DNA from: Pelodera strongyloides
Taxonomy: Eukaryota > Nematoda > Chromadorea > Rhabditida > Rhabditidae
Reading direction: 5' to 3'
NCBI GenBank assembly: GCA_036852015.1
Contig: JAANDG010000183.1
Span: 1 to 64,000, forward strand
Length of the DNA stretch: 64,000 nt
How positions within the stretch are numbered: position 1 is the stretch's first letter; each line of letters starts with the position of its first letter. The translations under genes were made by a program, and so were the position numbers. Shown one piece after another: positions 46,201 through 57,901 of this stretch. The notes under the pieces are model-generated. The model saw only the letters and a program-made list of their open reading frames with translations, searched no databases and was not told where the DNA came from.

Positions 46201-46506
46201 TTTTTTAATAATTTAATATATGTTTCTCCTAATCCTAAACACAAAAAAAGGATATAGAACGGAAAACAGAAAACGTGAATGTTTTTGTGGTCCTGGATTC
46301 ATTGTAATGTTTTGTGGAAGTTCGATAACGTTATTTATAAGATATTTTTTGAGAAAATTCCAATTTTTGCCTTTCAAGTACTTATTTTCAAGTACCTGGA
46401 AAGTACATTGCCCGTACAAGCAAATACATGAGTTGAAAGTAAACAAGAAAATATGTACTCTGCAAATGGTGTTATTTTTGTATTGTTAATCTAGTAGAGT
46501 ATGTCC
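43229..46506. other. No supported gene
   Basis: Probably holds further 5' exons of the membrane-protein gene, but none could be fixed. A donor-like GCTG|GTAAGA on the minus strand at about 44,276 is unpaired. (GA)n tracts lie at 45,309-45,400 and 45,718-45,797. The plus ORF at 43,275-43,520 (N/Q/K-rich) is compositional. Confidence 0.45.
45718..45797. repeat. (GA)n microsatellite
   Basis: GAGAGA runs with few interruptions. Confidence 0.9.
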
Positions 46507-46508
46507 TA

Positions 46509-46658
46509 ATGGGGTTTCCAAGTATGGTGAAAATTTACCGTATATTGGAACTACAAGAGAATATTTTTTTGATTGTTCATATTATATATGAAGTTTCGGG
46601 CAGAAATACGATAGTATGGACAGAATCACACCGAATTTTGGGATACTTGGAATCCCAT
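46509..46658. mobile_element. TA-type palindromic MITE (ATGGGGTTT family), intact TA duplication
   Basis: 150 bp from ATGGGGTTTCCAAGTAT to ATACTTGGAATCCCAT, with TA on both sides (46,507-46,508 and 46,659-46,660). The clearest copy for defining the family ends. Confidence 0.85.
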
Positions 46659-46840
46659 TAGGACGTTAAACGACAGCACTCTCACTCAGCTCAACGCTCT
46701 ACTTTATGCCCTACTATTATTAGAACAAAAGCGTCGAACATAAATAAGGAATATTAAAAACCCTGACTAATGCGTTGCATAAAAAAATGAGTAAACAGCA
46801 ATTTCGTCACGAATAAATAATTTCAAATCGGAGAATAGGT

Positions 46841-46904
46841 CATTGCACCGATTGACCATTGCACCGATTGACCATTGCACCGATTGACCATTGCACCGAT
46901 TGAC
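46841..46904. repeat. 16-bp minisatellite, four copies
   Basis: CATTGCACCGATTGAC repeated four times in perfect tandem. It overlaps the start region of the ORF1-like protein and may be part of a retroelement 5' UTR, where tandem repeats often act as promoter units. Confidence 0.9.
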
Positions 46905-47693
46905 CCGGCGGTGAGCGGTCGCTCTCTACCACCCCTCCCACCCATAATGGAAATCGACCCCCCAACTGTTCATATTTCCCACCAAACCCCAACTTCCCGT
47001 CCTCAATTCGCCAACCGCCAGATTATTTCAACTATCACCGACCTATTCTCCGATTTGAAATTATTTATTCGTGACGAAATTGCTGAAGCTTTTCGAAGGA
47101 ATGATCTACGCAATCAATTCGTCATTCTCAACGTGGAGGAAGGAAATCGGGTGAGTACAGATTTTGATATAGCTTGCAAAGTCCTATCTGTATGCAATTA
47201 CTCACCCGATTCCTTTCATGTTGTGGGCCGGCTAGGCAAAACCCATAACCAAAAGCGCCCTATTTTATGCTCAATGAACTCTGGGTTCCGTGTCCCATAT
47301 TTTAAGGAGTTGTCTGAGAAGCTCAAGAAGATTCCGGAATTGGCCCACATCATTGTTCGTCGTGCTGAGACAGCTCAACAACGCCGAGAAGGCTTCCTCC
47401 GCAGACAAGCAGTACGAGAACAAGCAGAGATCAAGGATCAATCAATGGTGACCTCATGTGAGCCAGAACAGCCCAAGACATCACCGGTAATTGAAAATCC
47501 CCGCGAGGAAAATGGCACGCAATTGCCCTCCCCCTCTCCCCAGGCTACCTATAATGTTGGTCAATTAAATGATCCTGCTGTTCATGTTTTTGATGCTTAC
47601 GAACCCCCTGTTCGTCATTGTGCTGGTCTTAAAGATGATGTAAGAGAACTCCGTGAAATGTTTGAACAGTTTATGTTTCCACGACCTAGGTGA
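46875..47693 (+). CDS. ORF1-like protein of a LINE, without RT
   Basis: An uninterrupted 272-codon ORF, strikingly less AT-rich than its surroundings. The first codons read through the 16-bp repeats (IAPIDPAV), so the true start may be MEIDPPTVHISH at residue 25. Centre: FVILNVEEGNRVSTDFDIACKV (split here as FVILNVEEGN, VSTDFDIACK), then FHVVGRLGK, RPILCSMNSGFRVPYFKELS, then a basic stretch ETAQQRREGFLRRQAVREQA. The order 'N(V/I).E...D', 'a.RlG......RPi', 'qRr..f.rR..r' is the usual layout of the RNA-binding ORF1 of CR1/L1-type LINEs. A proline/serine linker and a final LKDDVRELREMFEQF helix follow. No reverse transcriptase follows; AATAAA lies at about 47,883. An ORF1-only element, a truncated copy or a captured host gene are all possible. 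Confidence 0.6.
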   Translation: MHRLTIAPIDPAVSGRSLPPLPPIMEIDPPTVHISHQTPTSRPQFANRQIISTITDLFSDLKLFIRDEIAEAFRRNDLRNQFVILNVEEGNRVSTDFDIACKVLSVCNYSPDSFHVVGRLGKTHNQKRPILCSMNSGFRVPYFKELSEKLKKIPELAHIIVRRAETAQQRREGFLRRQAVREQAEIKDQSMVTSCEPEQPKTSPVIENPREENGTQLPSPSPQATYNVGQLNDPAVHVFDAYEPPVRHCAGLKDDVRELREMFEQFMFPRPR

Positions 47694-49668
47694 TTCATTA
47701 ATTATCATACGAAATTCGACTACCTTGTAACGTCTTTTGCTTCTTTGAAATTTGCAACATATTGATATATATATATATATATTGTATAGCACCACATAAG
47801 TAGCTAGACCTCTTAAACGTGTCTAGCCTGTGAGTGTTTATCTCTCTGTATTGGTTCTACATAATCTTGTGCACTTTTTTACAATAAAGAGTTAATAATA
47901 AAAAAAACATTTGCTAAAACGATATTCATAATACATAGAATCTCTGCAAATTCTGATCTATGTCTCCAAATGCATGTCCTTTATTCTATGTAGTATGAAT
48001 ATTCATGTAATCTCGTGTGTAATGTGTATTCCATGTAATCGACTGTGATGTAACAGCGGATTAACCACTTAAGATTCCACAATTTACAAAAAGCCTTTAT
48101 TGCCAAGGATCAGTCAAATATGATATTTAAAATGCAAATGCATGTTGAAAGTGAAAATGTGTAAAGAAAGTGTTATGAATGTCCTAGTTGTGTAGTGCAC
48201 GTCATTGTGTTCCAATTTTGCAAGAGGTTTTATAGGAAACCCTTTTGGCCAGGCGCCTGAGGATTTTCCGTGGTATATGGCCAATTTTTTTCTCGAAATA
48301 CATTAAATAAATCATTTACGCTTCAAGAGCGTGCACGTTTATTCAAGGGATTTCACAAAGTTTAATGACCTGTTCCGCAGAAGGTCTGAGCACACCCGGC
48401 GAGTTCCAGATGACAAATTGCTCGACGTCTTCGGGCTAGGGCCAAAGTGACTTCATTATTCAGGTAACCCGTTGTTGCGGTCCTCTTATTGTTAGACGTT
48501 CCGCCTGTTTTCCATGATCCTTTGTTAGCGCGATAGCGCTAACATAGTTTGGGTTTCCCCTTTGTATTGTCTCACATATGACTATCTTCTACGAAGTGCA
48601 ATTACATATTTGACAGTTATCTGCAACAAAGTTTTCATTGTTTTCCTCAATTCTTTTCCTCAATTTCGGGAAATGGGGATTTGGTCGGTACATACTACAA
48701 TTCAACACGGCACCAGACAATAGACAGAAAAGGGACTAATCCATTATTGTACGTCTTACTGAGTAATAAATAAATCCTAAATCCGCTTCCTTTTGTAAAT
48801 TTATCCAACATGATCATTTCTAACGTAATTGACATGCTGTGAGTTCCGTGAAAGATTATTACTTCACAATTAACAATGCACTATTGAGCACTAAAATAAA
48901 GTTAATACTGGGTATGCGGTTGTTAAAGGGAACAAAATGTGTAATACCCTATTTGATTGTTGTTGAGGGTACGGTTTTTCAGAATAAGCATATAATTACA
49001 TTAGTTTTAAGCTGCACATCTGTCTTATTAGGCTTAATTCGTAAGGGATTAACAAATACGTAGATTGAGACCAAGGGATGCGTTCTGTGAGCCTCAATTT
49101 ATACTTATTTAAATAAAAAAGTTTTAATTTTAATTCATGTGCATTGTTTACATTGTCATTGACATTACATCGTTTGCATGAAGCATTGTCAAAAGTACCC
49201 GGGAAGCAAGTAATTGAAGTAATTCAATGGTGTGAAGAAAAGTACGCCAAATAGCTTATTAGGCATATATCACATGCATATACATCTCTCTTTCATAAAC
49301 ACGGTAACAACAACAGAGTGTTATATCGTGAAATCTCTTATTGTTCGTGTTCATTTTCCAGGACTTTTCTTGTTAGTTTCCACGTGTTTTTTTTTGCTCT
49401 CTTGGACTTTCAAATAAAAACGACTCCAGAATAGCACAACTGATAAGTAAAATTGTTGTTTACATTTTTTTCGCAGAAAAAAACCCCATAACAACCTTAT
49501 CTGCAAAAATGTTATCGGAAACCTGCACAAACTGTGAATTGGATCAAGCCGGGTTTTTTATAGATAAATTCAGTTCCAAACCATATAGGGTTTGGCAAAA
49601 AAAAAACGTGAAATTCGTCTCCTAGCTTAGGAAAATTCTTTCACAGGGAAGATAATTTGAGCAACGCC
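47694..49668. other. No firm gene; a dispersed repeat and a weak terminal exon
   Basis: A (TA)n tract at about 47,765-47,781. At 49,362-49,417 (plus) a hydrophobic tail LFLLVSTCFFLLSWTFK ends in a stop overlapped by AATAAA after a TTTTCCAG acceptor, which could be a GPI-type or membrane C-terminus, but it stands alone. The repeat at 48,340-48,443 is listed separately. Confidence 0.35.
48340..48443. repeat. Dispersed repeat, copy A
   Basis: Shares ATTCAAGGGA, TGTTCCGCA, GAGTTCCAGATGACAAATT and CTTCGGGCTA with the inverted copy at 58,855-58,970. Only two full copies are in view, with another scrap at about 58,530-58,560. Class unknown. Confidence 0.75.
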
Positions 49669-49843
49669 TAAAGCCGTATTGTGGTATTGTGCTTACTTTG
49701 GGAAATTTACATACGATACGAATTCCTATGTATTCTAAATTTGGTGCCGGAAGCTTCGGACGGACACCAAAAATTTGCATAGGCTATATAGAAAATTCGT
49801 ATCATAGGCAAATTTCAGAAAAGAAGGTACGATAGGGCTTTAA
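49669..49843. mobile_element. Small fold-back element (AAAGCCGTATTGTGG)
   Basis: Begins AAAGCCGTATTGTGGTA and ends TACGATAGGGCTTT. An inner pair AAATTTACATACGATACGAA / TTCGTATCATAGGCAAATTT makes a hairpin about 175 bp long. It lies 10 bp from the next MITE. Confidence 0.7.
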
Positions 49844-49853
49844 CAAAAGATTT

Positions 49854-50246
49854 TTAAGCGAAATACCACCCGGTTTGGGGTTTTTTCTCCAAAAATAGTT
49901 TGAAAAAAGTTATAAACGAAAATAAACATAAAAACACAAACAAATAAGTGCATCTTGTATAAAAACGTTCTCAAATAACCATTTTTTGCGATTTTGTATG
50001 GGAAAATTCGCTTCCGGCGATTTGCCGATTTTAATACTAGCACGGCCCCGGAAAAATCGAGGGATGGCCTTTTCAAATGATCACACACTCCGAAGCAATC
50101 CAAATGACGAAATGTTGACAAAATATTTTGAATTTCGCTAGTAAAAGTCCAAAAATGCACATTTTGAAAACGGCGGTAAACGCACGGTTGTTTACTCCTC
50201 CTCTTTTCGTATTTTTTTGTTGAGACCGACCGCTAATTCGCTTTAA
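49854..50246. mobile_element. MITE, inverted copy of the 30,328 family, TTAA flanks
   Basis: 393 bp, TTAAGCGAAATACCACCCGG to CCGACCGCTAATTCGCTTTAA, reverse complement of the element in the orphan 7TM intron 4. TTAA intact on both sides. ORFs inside are not genes. Confidence 0.85.
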
Positions 50247-53200
50247 GTAATCACTGAAATACTGAAAATTCGGAATTAGTTATTTATTGCAATATTCAGC
50301 CTGCGACGGTCTGCTGTAGACGGCCACTTGTTGGAAAGAACAACGAAGGTTGACAACGACACTTTTTGCAACTTTTATAACAATGAGTAAGTAGCTGACG
50401 TTCACACAAATGGAACAAAACTTTAAGCAGCTTTGAAAGCAAGTTCCGTAGGCTAACAATGGGTTAGAATTTCGAGAAAGATAATGCGTCAAACTAGACT
50501 TCATTTTCAAGTGTAATGCACTCTTTACCGAGGAGGATTCGATCGCATGCGGTAAGTGTGAAAAATAAGTGTAACATTAAAAGTGTAAAATTGTTAGATA
50601 TATTGTATTTATTTATTAAATAACACCGAGGTGTGCATAAAATAATATGATGAAGAGAAAGCAATGTAGATATAACGAAACCAGTTGTACTGTAGTCGAT
50701 CTGTAGTCGATGTATATACGTCTGGCGGAGATGAATCGGCTCTCAACAAGGTCATATGCAGGCTTCTGAAGCTCGTCTTTCTGTGAAGTTTAGTTTCCGT
50801 TTCCGTTGCGAAGTGCCACACATACATAAATTGGCAATGAAGTCAGAAGTTCTGAAGCCTTTGTTTCGTCTTGCTTGGAATGGAATGTTTCGTCGTGAAT
50901 GAACACTATGATCAGTGCTTCGATTACTTTCTATTGTATGTACATATTTTTTAAATTGTGCTGGAAAAAAGAATGTCGAGTTGTGTTCAAAAACATGTGT
51001 ATGTTTTAGGACGATGCGGAAGGTGACAAGAATTTAATTTTCCACAAACCCCCTATTTTGTTTCCAAATATATTTTTGAGAAGTAAATAATGATTTTGGC
51101 GACACGTAAACGTGTTCTGTGAATTGTGTAAATGTTGATCGTCTCAAGGGATCACTATTACAATAAATAAAAAAATATAAACTCTTCTCGCCTTGTCCTA
51201 ATTAGGGGTAATTATCATGTATTGAATGTTCACGAGGTGAGCTCATTTTGAACTTTGAACCCATAAAAAAAATCATGAATTATCAGACAACGGTACTTCT
51301 CTCGTATAATTGTGTGCCGTAAAATAAAACGGCACGTTTACAACATCTTCACGTGAACGCTGCGTAAGTAATGTGTAACGGGTCGAGCCCACCAACGTGA
51401 AACATGGCGTGCAAGCGGCAACGTTACGGCGTGCATGCCGCGTGGAAAAAAAAAGTGGCACGCCGTTTGGTTCTGGCGTGCATGTCGCTTGCACGCCAAC
51501 TTTCTTCTGTGCAGGAAAAAGTTACCACATCAGTTCGTCAGTGTGTCTCTCTGACAATGAGGTAAAACAACGAGTTTTCGGATTCATAGATTTTGTTTAC
51601 TTTGCCCCTTTCCACTAACAAATAAAAAACCTGGTTGTTATAATATAGAAATAATTTTATTATAAGAGAGAAATCATTTTCACACCAAAATGTGTTTTGT
51701 ACACCAACAAGAAACGGGGTTACTTAATTGAACACTACAAATGTTAGGCGGGTTATCATTTTTCTGACTGTGGCATTTTTATTGAAAATTTTGAGGGCAA
51801 TTTGAACTACACTCTTATTTTGTCGATTGAACACCAACAATTTTTGAATCGACTTCTTTGTTAGGAGATGAGGATTCCAGCAAGAGTGATAGGGAATAAA
51901 TCATTAAAATTAAAGGCTCAGGCCCACATAAAACAAGTATTCCCCAATTTTACAATTACAGTATTAGTATTGTCACATTTTACCAACTGAAAGTATCATG
52001 CAACTGGAAATAAATTATTGTTATCAATTCCTGTGCGATAAAACTCCGGCATTACTAAAACGTGGCTGCAAAACCGTTTCCATAAAATGCAAGACAGGGA
52101 CAGGGTGAGTTATTAGCAAATGAGGCTAAACAATAAGCTACCGTAGTCAGAAACCAAAAATATCCAAAAAAAAAACTCATTTCTGGGTGTGCAGAGCCTT
52201 GCACGAAATGTGTACTTTCCTTCCAGTGGGGGTGACAGTTGTTACAGTTGTCACAGTAGACAGTTACATACGGAGTCGTCGCGACGGACCGTCTGTGCAG
52301 TAGCGATTTCACGACGGGGCGGTGGTGTTTCCGCTAGACTAATATACAAATTCCATTTCAGTACCATAATAACTCCAAATAAAGCAGAACAGTTCTTCGG
52401 AGAACTGGATACAGGTCAAATAAGCCCAAATTTATCTCGCCGCCTATAGCCTATATCTTCACAATTTGGCCTTCTTGGATAAACCCTACGATGGGCACTG
52501 GAACATACTGGGCACTTGTCTACAGTGGTCACGAGGAGTCCTAGTAGGTTTTACCCAATAAGCCCAATTTTGACGTTATCAAAAATTATGTTGTGAAAAA
52601 ATTCGGTGCTATTTGCCTTCCTGACGTCGTCGTATAACGCAAAATAAAGCTCTTCCTAGGTACATAATTGGCTCATGTCCATGCGTCATCCCAACGTTTA
52701 ACTTACAATGCGTGTATAATAAGAACCCTGTAGTACAGTAATGCAAAGGACATGGTTTTTGGACTCAAAAGTAAGGTGCAATTATAAGCAATAAGCACAA
52801 AAGTTCCATTCCCTCGAGGAAAAATATAAATACAAATAACGGCGAAAGTTGGGAAAATTTGTTTCATTTTTCTTTTTGAAATTCCTTGGGGGAGTAGTTC
52901 ATAATTCACAGCTAATGTTTGTTGTACAAATGCCGTTTCCAAAAATTTTTTACTTATCACCATTATTATCTAGCTTATGTAAATGAACAAAAAATTAGGA
53001 TAAAAAACCGAGCTAAATTTCGAGAATATCAGCATAAGTACGTAAGAATTGAGCTGTGCACGATGCGCTAAAGACCGCCCTTTAGTTCGCTTTAAATACA
53101 ACATATATATATAGACCATAGACATGGCGCATTTCCTAATCCTGAAACGGAATATCCGAAATAACATTTGAAAAAAAAGGCTGAAAATACAAGTTTGCCT

Positions 53201-53838
53201 TCTAATTGTCATAAGAATGATTTGCATGATGCAGTTCGATCGTATCATTTACCTTCATTAGGAGTAAATTTTAATTTAGGAAGAAACTTGCAAGTGGTTA
53301 ATTTTGCATTGTCTGACGTCTTTTTGAGGTTATGATAATTGTTGGGTGCGATTTTTATGTCATATGAATGTACTCTCGTAGCACACCAAGAAACCAAGAA
53401 TAAATTAGGTTTTTTTTGTTTAATTTGGTTTGTAATCATTATTCGATTATTCACCTACCAGACGGCTATCACCGCCTAAGGCGACTTTCAAAGTCTAAAA
53501 TTCAGGAACATCAGTGAGCACACTTATGTGAAACGTTTGCAACGTATCTTGAAAAATTATGAAATCAAATTCGAATTTCGCTTGCTCAAGACGGGGTCCG
53601 GCTCTCACTTTTATAGCTTTTACATATTCAAATTTTCGTTGCGTTCACATGCGGCTTCAAACAAAAAAAAGTAAACTCTTCTCCTTTATATAATAAGATA
53701 TTATGTATGTTGATTAATCAATTTATGCTAATTGTTTGTTATTAGGTAAGAAGTAATGAACATTTGCATACCTATCCTCCTCTAGCTGTTTTTTATGAAA
53801 TAATAGATTATTGACTTTTCACATATTTAATTCCAGTA
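50247..53838. other. No firm gene
   Basis: A minus-strand ORF at 50,280-50,510 (76 codons, MKMKSSLTHYLSRNSNPLLA, one hydrophobic segment, AATAAA over its stop) has good composition but no splice partner. A GGCGTGCA-rich inverted structure lies at 51,405-51,503, a lone TTAAAGGCTCAGGCCCAC MITE end at 51,910, and a decayed family-1 piece at 52,980-53,095. Confidence 0.4.
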
Positions 53839-56800
53839 ATGCAGCCAACAGATCCAATATTCATATTATCTCTAATTATTGATTTCTTTATGATATGCGA
53901 CTTACCATTTCAAATATTACTTTTTAAACTATTCCAATGTGGTGGTGTAGAGGATCTAGGGCATGCGTTTATACGATGCATGACGTGTATAGGTGAGTTC
54001 TAGCAACATCCGTAAACGTTAAACCGGTTAAACTGGCGCTTATTTGGAAGCAAAACTGCGGTGTTGCGCGACAGAATCATGGCGCGCAAACTCCGCGCCG
54101 CAAATAGTAAGCAAGTTGACTGTAGAAAGTGCGAACGTGGACGCAGAACCAAATAAAAGAATGTGTGGCGACTTCGCTCGATCTTCGCCCGGCTTTTTTA
54201 CGAAAGGGTGTGCGAAGAGCAAGTACAAAAGTTTCCCCTTTATTGCTATACATATTCCGCGCAATGTTGCACAAACTTGGCCTGAGAATACTTTGTTACT
54301 GTATATTGTACTGTTACTATTCACTAGTATTATCGCTCTTTCCACTTCAGTTATGTGCAACATAGCCATTTATCTCACGGAAATTCTCGTCAAAGAACCT
54401 GCGTGTTTGGGGATATTTTTGCCGTTCTACATGAACACTGCCGATATTATGGGCAAGATTTCCCTCGTGGTCAGTTTTCATAAGGTCTGAACCATATACA
54501 CCACTCAATTCCCCACGGGGAATTTCCCGTCTTTTTCTCTGCGTGTCTCACGGTAGAACGCTATTTTCTGTGGAATCGGAGTGGTGAATATGGCCTATGA
54601 ACGAATTTTTATTACTTTTTACTACCTCCTAGTTTCCTTGTCGTGCGTATCAAATGGACTACAAATACAAAATGAGCCCATCTTGTTTTCCGGAAATAAA
54701 CAATTATTTGCTTTATTGCGGTCCTCCTTCAAATAAAGAAAGACATATGCGGACATTCGAGTAACTTAGAATAAGCATGCAGTTGTCCTCGATGCGTTTC
54801 AAAAACCGTTCGGTATCTTCAACCATTCTGAACAATTTTCAGTCATCTGTAGCATTCTCTCTTCATTCGACATATTGGAATGCCGTTTTGGCGATATCGC
54901 GGTTGATTGCCGTTGTCGCACCCATGAAATTTGAACAGGTAAATTGAATAGCTAATTGGATATGGTAAGCAATTGTTATATTTGTCGGTAGCGTATGCGG
55001 ACCAATGTCACAAATTCATTACATTTTTTCACCATCAAACAAAAAAAATGGTTGAAAGGCGCACTTGTATCGCTTCTCCGTCACTTCCAATAATTACACA
55101 CCATCAACTCGAATTGTTTAGATCTTTAATCGTTCTTTCATGCGATGGACAACTTATATCATGTTTATTGCAATGTTTATCGTCACTGTACCTATTTTTA
55201 CAATCGGATTTCGATACTATGAAAAGGTAGTCAACATCTATGGGCTGGATGTATAAGTAGTTTCTGTATAAAAAGGTTAAGATTAGACCCGTCTTCGCAA
55301 GAGATCTGAGGCCGTTTTCACCAACATTTACTTCTGTCATAAATTTTTGACCATCAAAAAGGTACTTAGGTTAAGTAAATTTATGACTGAAGTACGCTGC
55401 CACACGCTTTTTGATGGATTTCACCAACATTTACTTTTTTTGAAGGAAAACGTTGGATAACAGTTACGTTTTAAAACTAATATGATACACATCTAAGTAA
55501 TTACTAAAAGTAGTTTACCATGTAAACAAGAAATATATAAATAATCAAGCGTGTAATCACTTTATTAATATGTGAAATGTGATCCAAAAACTGAAATCAT
55601 TGTCAATTAATGTTTACAAAACTTATTTACCATAAAAACCATACAATAATTAAACAAGTTAAGTTAATTAGTCTTCATAAAGGAGAAAAAGCTGAAGTAC
55701 AGGCTTACTTTCACCTTTTTGGTGGAAGTACGCTTCCAGTGTTAAAAGCGTACTTCTGTCAAAAAGGTACTTAACCTAAGTACCTTTTTGACAGAAGTAA
55801 ATGTTGGTGAAACCAGAAGTACCGCGCGCTTTTGACTGAAGTACCCTTTTTGACAGAAGTAAATGTTGGTGAAAACGGCCTCTGAACTCCGCGCGGGTCC
55901 CGTGCCTGAAATACACGGTCCGGCGTCCGGCCTGCTCTGGGTTTTTGGGTCCAGTTAGTTCTCTTCCTGGCCAAGGATAACGATTGAGCACCTTATTCCT
56001 CCGAAACCGAAATTGCTACCAATGTGCTCTAAGGAGAAGGCTTGGTCTGCCCCGGTTAGGAGTCGAACGAGCCGCAGTGCCTGCGCTACTCTTGAGACAT
56101 CAACTTAGCCACTGCACCAATTTTTAGGCAAAATTATAGAAGTGGTCAGAGGAGTTCAAGCCCACCAACCTGCCATCTTTTTGCCATTGTTACTTGCAAT
56201 AATATTTTAGAGTAACAATTCGCTAACGTTTCCCATGAAAGGGCCGACAACAATGACAATGTTCTACAATTATTATACGGCTATCGGCTCGACATCGATT
56301 ACCATTGCAACTATTGTGATATACCTCCTCGCCTCTCTATCACTACTTTATGTGAATATACATAGAAACAGAAAAGACGTGAGCAAAATTGCCGTGAAAA
56401 TTACGTTGGTCGCGTTTCTTGCAAATATACGTAAGTCGTTGTAATACTTTGTTGAAAACACCTTCTGCGGCACAGTGTAAATCCTAGACTAGACAAAACT
56501 AGAGCATTCGGCGACTCAACTACAGATTAAAAATTAAATCACAAGTTTGAAAGTAAATTGCTGAAAAAAGAAGCAACACAACAGAGGTCGTCTGCACAAC
56601 AATGGGTAACAGTTGACGATGTACGGTTTTATTGACCACGTGACTGACGTGACCGTCATCGTGCTGAAAATGAAACAATCTCCGTAGAATCACAATTTCA
56701 GCTAAGCTTGTGTCCTGCTATGGTCATATTTACAATAATTTGGAGGCGTTTTTACCCGAACTTGGTCTCGAAGCAATGTCGCTCGATCTGTATATGTTCC

Positions 56801-56895
56801 TGATAAAAATCGGCACAATTCTCTACTCGCTCAGCACAACAGTGTTGATGATAACGTTCTTTCCAAAGGTACATAAAGACAACTGGATGGTTTAG
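53839..56895 (+). CDS. Nematode 7TM chemoreceptor-like protein, copy 1 (295 aa)
   Basis: Exons 53,839-53,992; 54,351-54,469; 54,843-54,938; 55,122-55,226; 56,211-56,430; 56,702-56,895 join in phase (888 nt, 295 aa plus stop). The ATG stands two bases after ATTCCAG, a probable trans-splice acceptor. One hydrophobic segment per exon gives seven in all: PIFILSLIIDFFMICDLPFQ (TM1), a second ending GIFLPFYMNTADIMG, TM3 WNAVLAISRLIAVVAP at residues 103-118, TM4 YIMFIAMFIVTVPIFTIGF, TM5 TSITIATIVIYLLASLSLLY, TM6 near AVKITLVAFLANI, TM7 FLIKIGTILYSLSTTVLMIT. The SRL-AVVAP end of TM3 is laid out as in the Srg/Srv/Sru/Srx/Srt superfamily, but I do not fix the family. Role by analogy: odorant sensing in ciliated neurons. 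If AAG|GTACAT at 56,868 is a used donor, the C-terminus would differ. Confidence 0.75.
55307..55882. mobile_element. Fold-back element (GAGGCCGTTTTCACCAACATT) in receptor copy 1 intron 4
   Basis: 576 bp. GAGGCCGTTTTCACCAACAT at the left and its exact inverse at the right, with several internal inverted copies of TGACAGAAGTAAATGTTGG. The end GGCCGT(A/T)TTCACCAAC is shared with the small element at 57,134. No TTAA. Confidence 0.85.
55883..56120 (-). mobile_element. tRNA-derived SINE-like sequence in receptor copy 1 intron 4
   Basis: On the minus strand the head contains an A box TGGTGCAGTGG (56,119-56,109) and a B-box variant CGTTCGACTCC (56,069-56,059) spaced as in a tRNA with a longer middle. 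A GC-rich body continues to the border with the fold-back element at 55,882. No intact cloverleaf, so a pseudogene or SINE. Confidence 0.55.
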
Positions 56896-57133
56896 AGTTT
56901 AGAGTTATACTAGTGATTAGAATGAGGTCGCTCGTGGAAAATAAGTAGAACAGTTTTGAATTGACATGGCATGGGCTTTTGAAAATTGTGCTGGGCACAC
57001 GCTGCCGATGTATTGTACGCAGTGTGCTCTATAAGTGTCTACTTCTTTATTCAGTTTGTGCGTTCGTAGTTTCAATATCATCCATTTTTGCGACATACAT
57101 TTCCTGTCAACTGGCTGTGAATATGACATACAA

Positions 57134-57277
57134 AGGCCGTATTCACCAACACACAGGTTGCCGCCCTTCCTAGGTCCACCGCGCGCTGAATCTCTTCTGC
57201 TGGCGCACTCTCTACGCACTGTCTGCCTCAATGGGGAGGCCAGGGAGGGCTCCCTGCGTGTTGGTGGATACGGCCTC
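57134..57277. mobile_element. Short fold-back element (GGCCGTATTCACCAACAC)
   Basis: GGCCGTATTCACCAACACAC at the left and GTGTTGGTGGATACGGCCTC at the right bracket a GC-rich centre. It seems to be a short relative of the 55,307 element. Overlapping ORFs are shadows. Confidence 0.75.
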
Positions 57278-57716
57278 AGATATCAGTGCACTTGGAAGGC
57301 TTGGAGTGTTTATGACTAGTAAACAAACGTATATTTTCAGACTCGACGACAGGTTTTGAAATTTTTCCTTGAGAAATATGCTTCCCCATTCAGCAGCAAG
57401 CGCGCTAGTGGCGTATTTTTCGTAAGAAATACTCGTCAAAACAGCATGACTGCAACAGTTACACCACAAACAAATAGGGGCCAAGTGGTGCCTATTGGAT
57501 AAGCATATGTGAATAAATAGTTTTTTTTCTTGTATATACAACAGTCATGCGCAGCCAAAAGCACACTTACGTCTAACGGCTAACCTTAAAACGTTGTTTC
57601 AAAAGAGTAACATGTTTTGCCGTAATTCATGGGTGAGCGCGTTCTAACTAGCCGTAACCTAGCTAATCTAACAATAAGCCTAGTTATATTATATGTCAAT
57701 GTTGTGGTTACACATT

Positions 57717-57901
57717 TTAAAGCGAAATAACGGCCAGTTTTTTTGAAACGCATCGCATACCCCTGCTTTCTTACGCATCATATGCAAATGAGCAAAAATT
57801 AGAATAAAAACTAGACCCTAATTAGACCCCACTTCGCATAAATGCATAGGAATGCAAGTACTTGAGATGCGTTTCAAAAACCGGCCGGTATTTCGCTTTA
57901 A
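57717..57901. mobile_element. MITE family 1, long subtype, TTAA flanks
   Basis: 185 bp, TTAAAGCGAAATAACGGCC to CCGGCCGGTATTTCGCTTTAA, with the subtype centre AATTAGACCCCACTTCGCAT shared with 15,529. Confidence 0.9.

Noticed and set aside
54044..54490. 148-codon ORF overlapping receptor exon 2
   Set aside because: It is intron 1 read through into exon 2. The paralogue at 60,754 shows the exon boundaries, and the first ~100 codons have no counterpart there.
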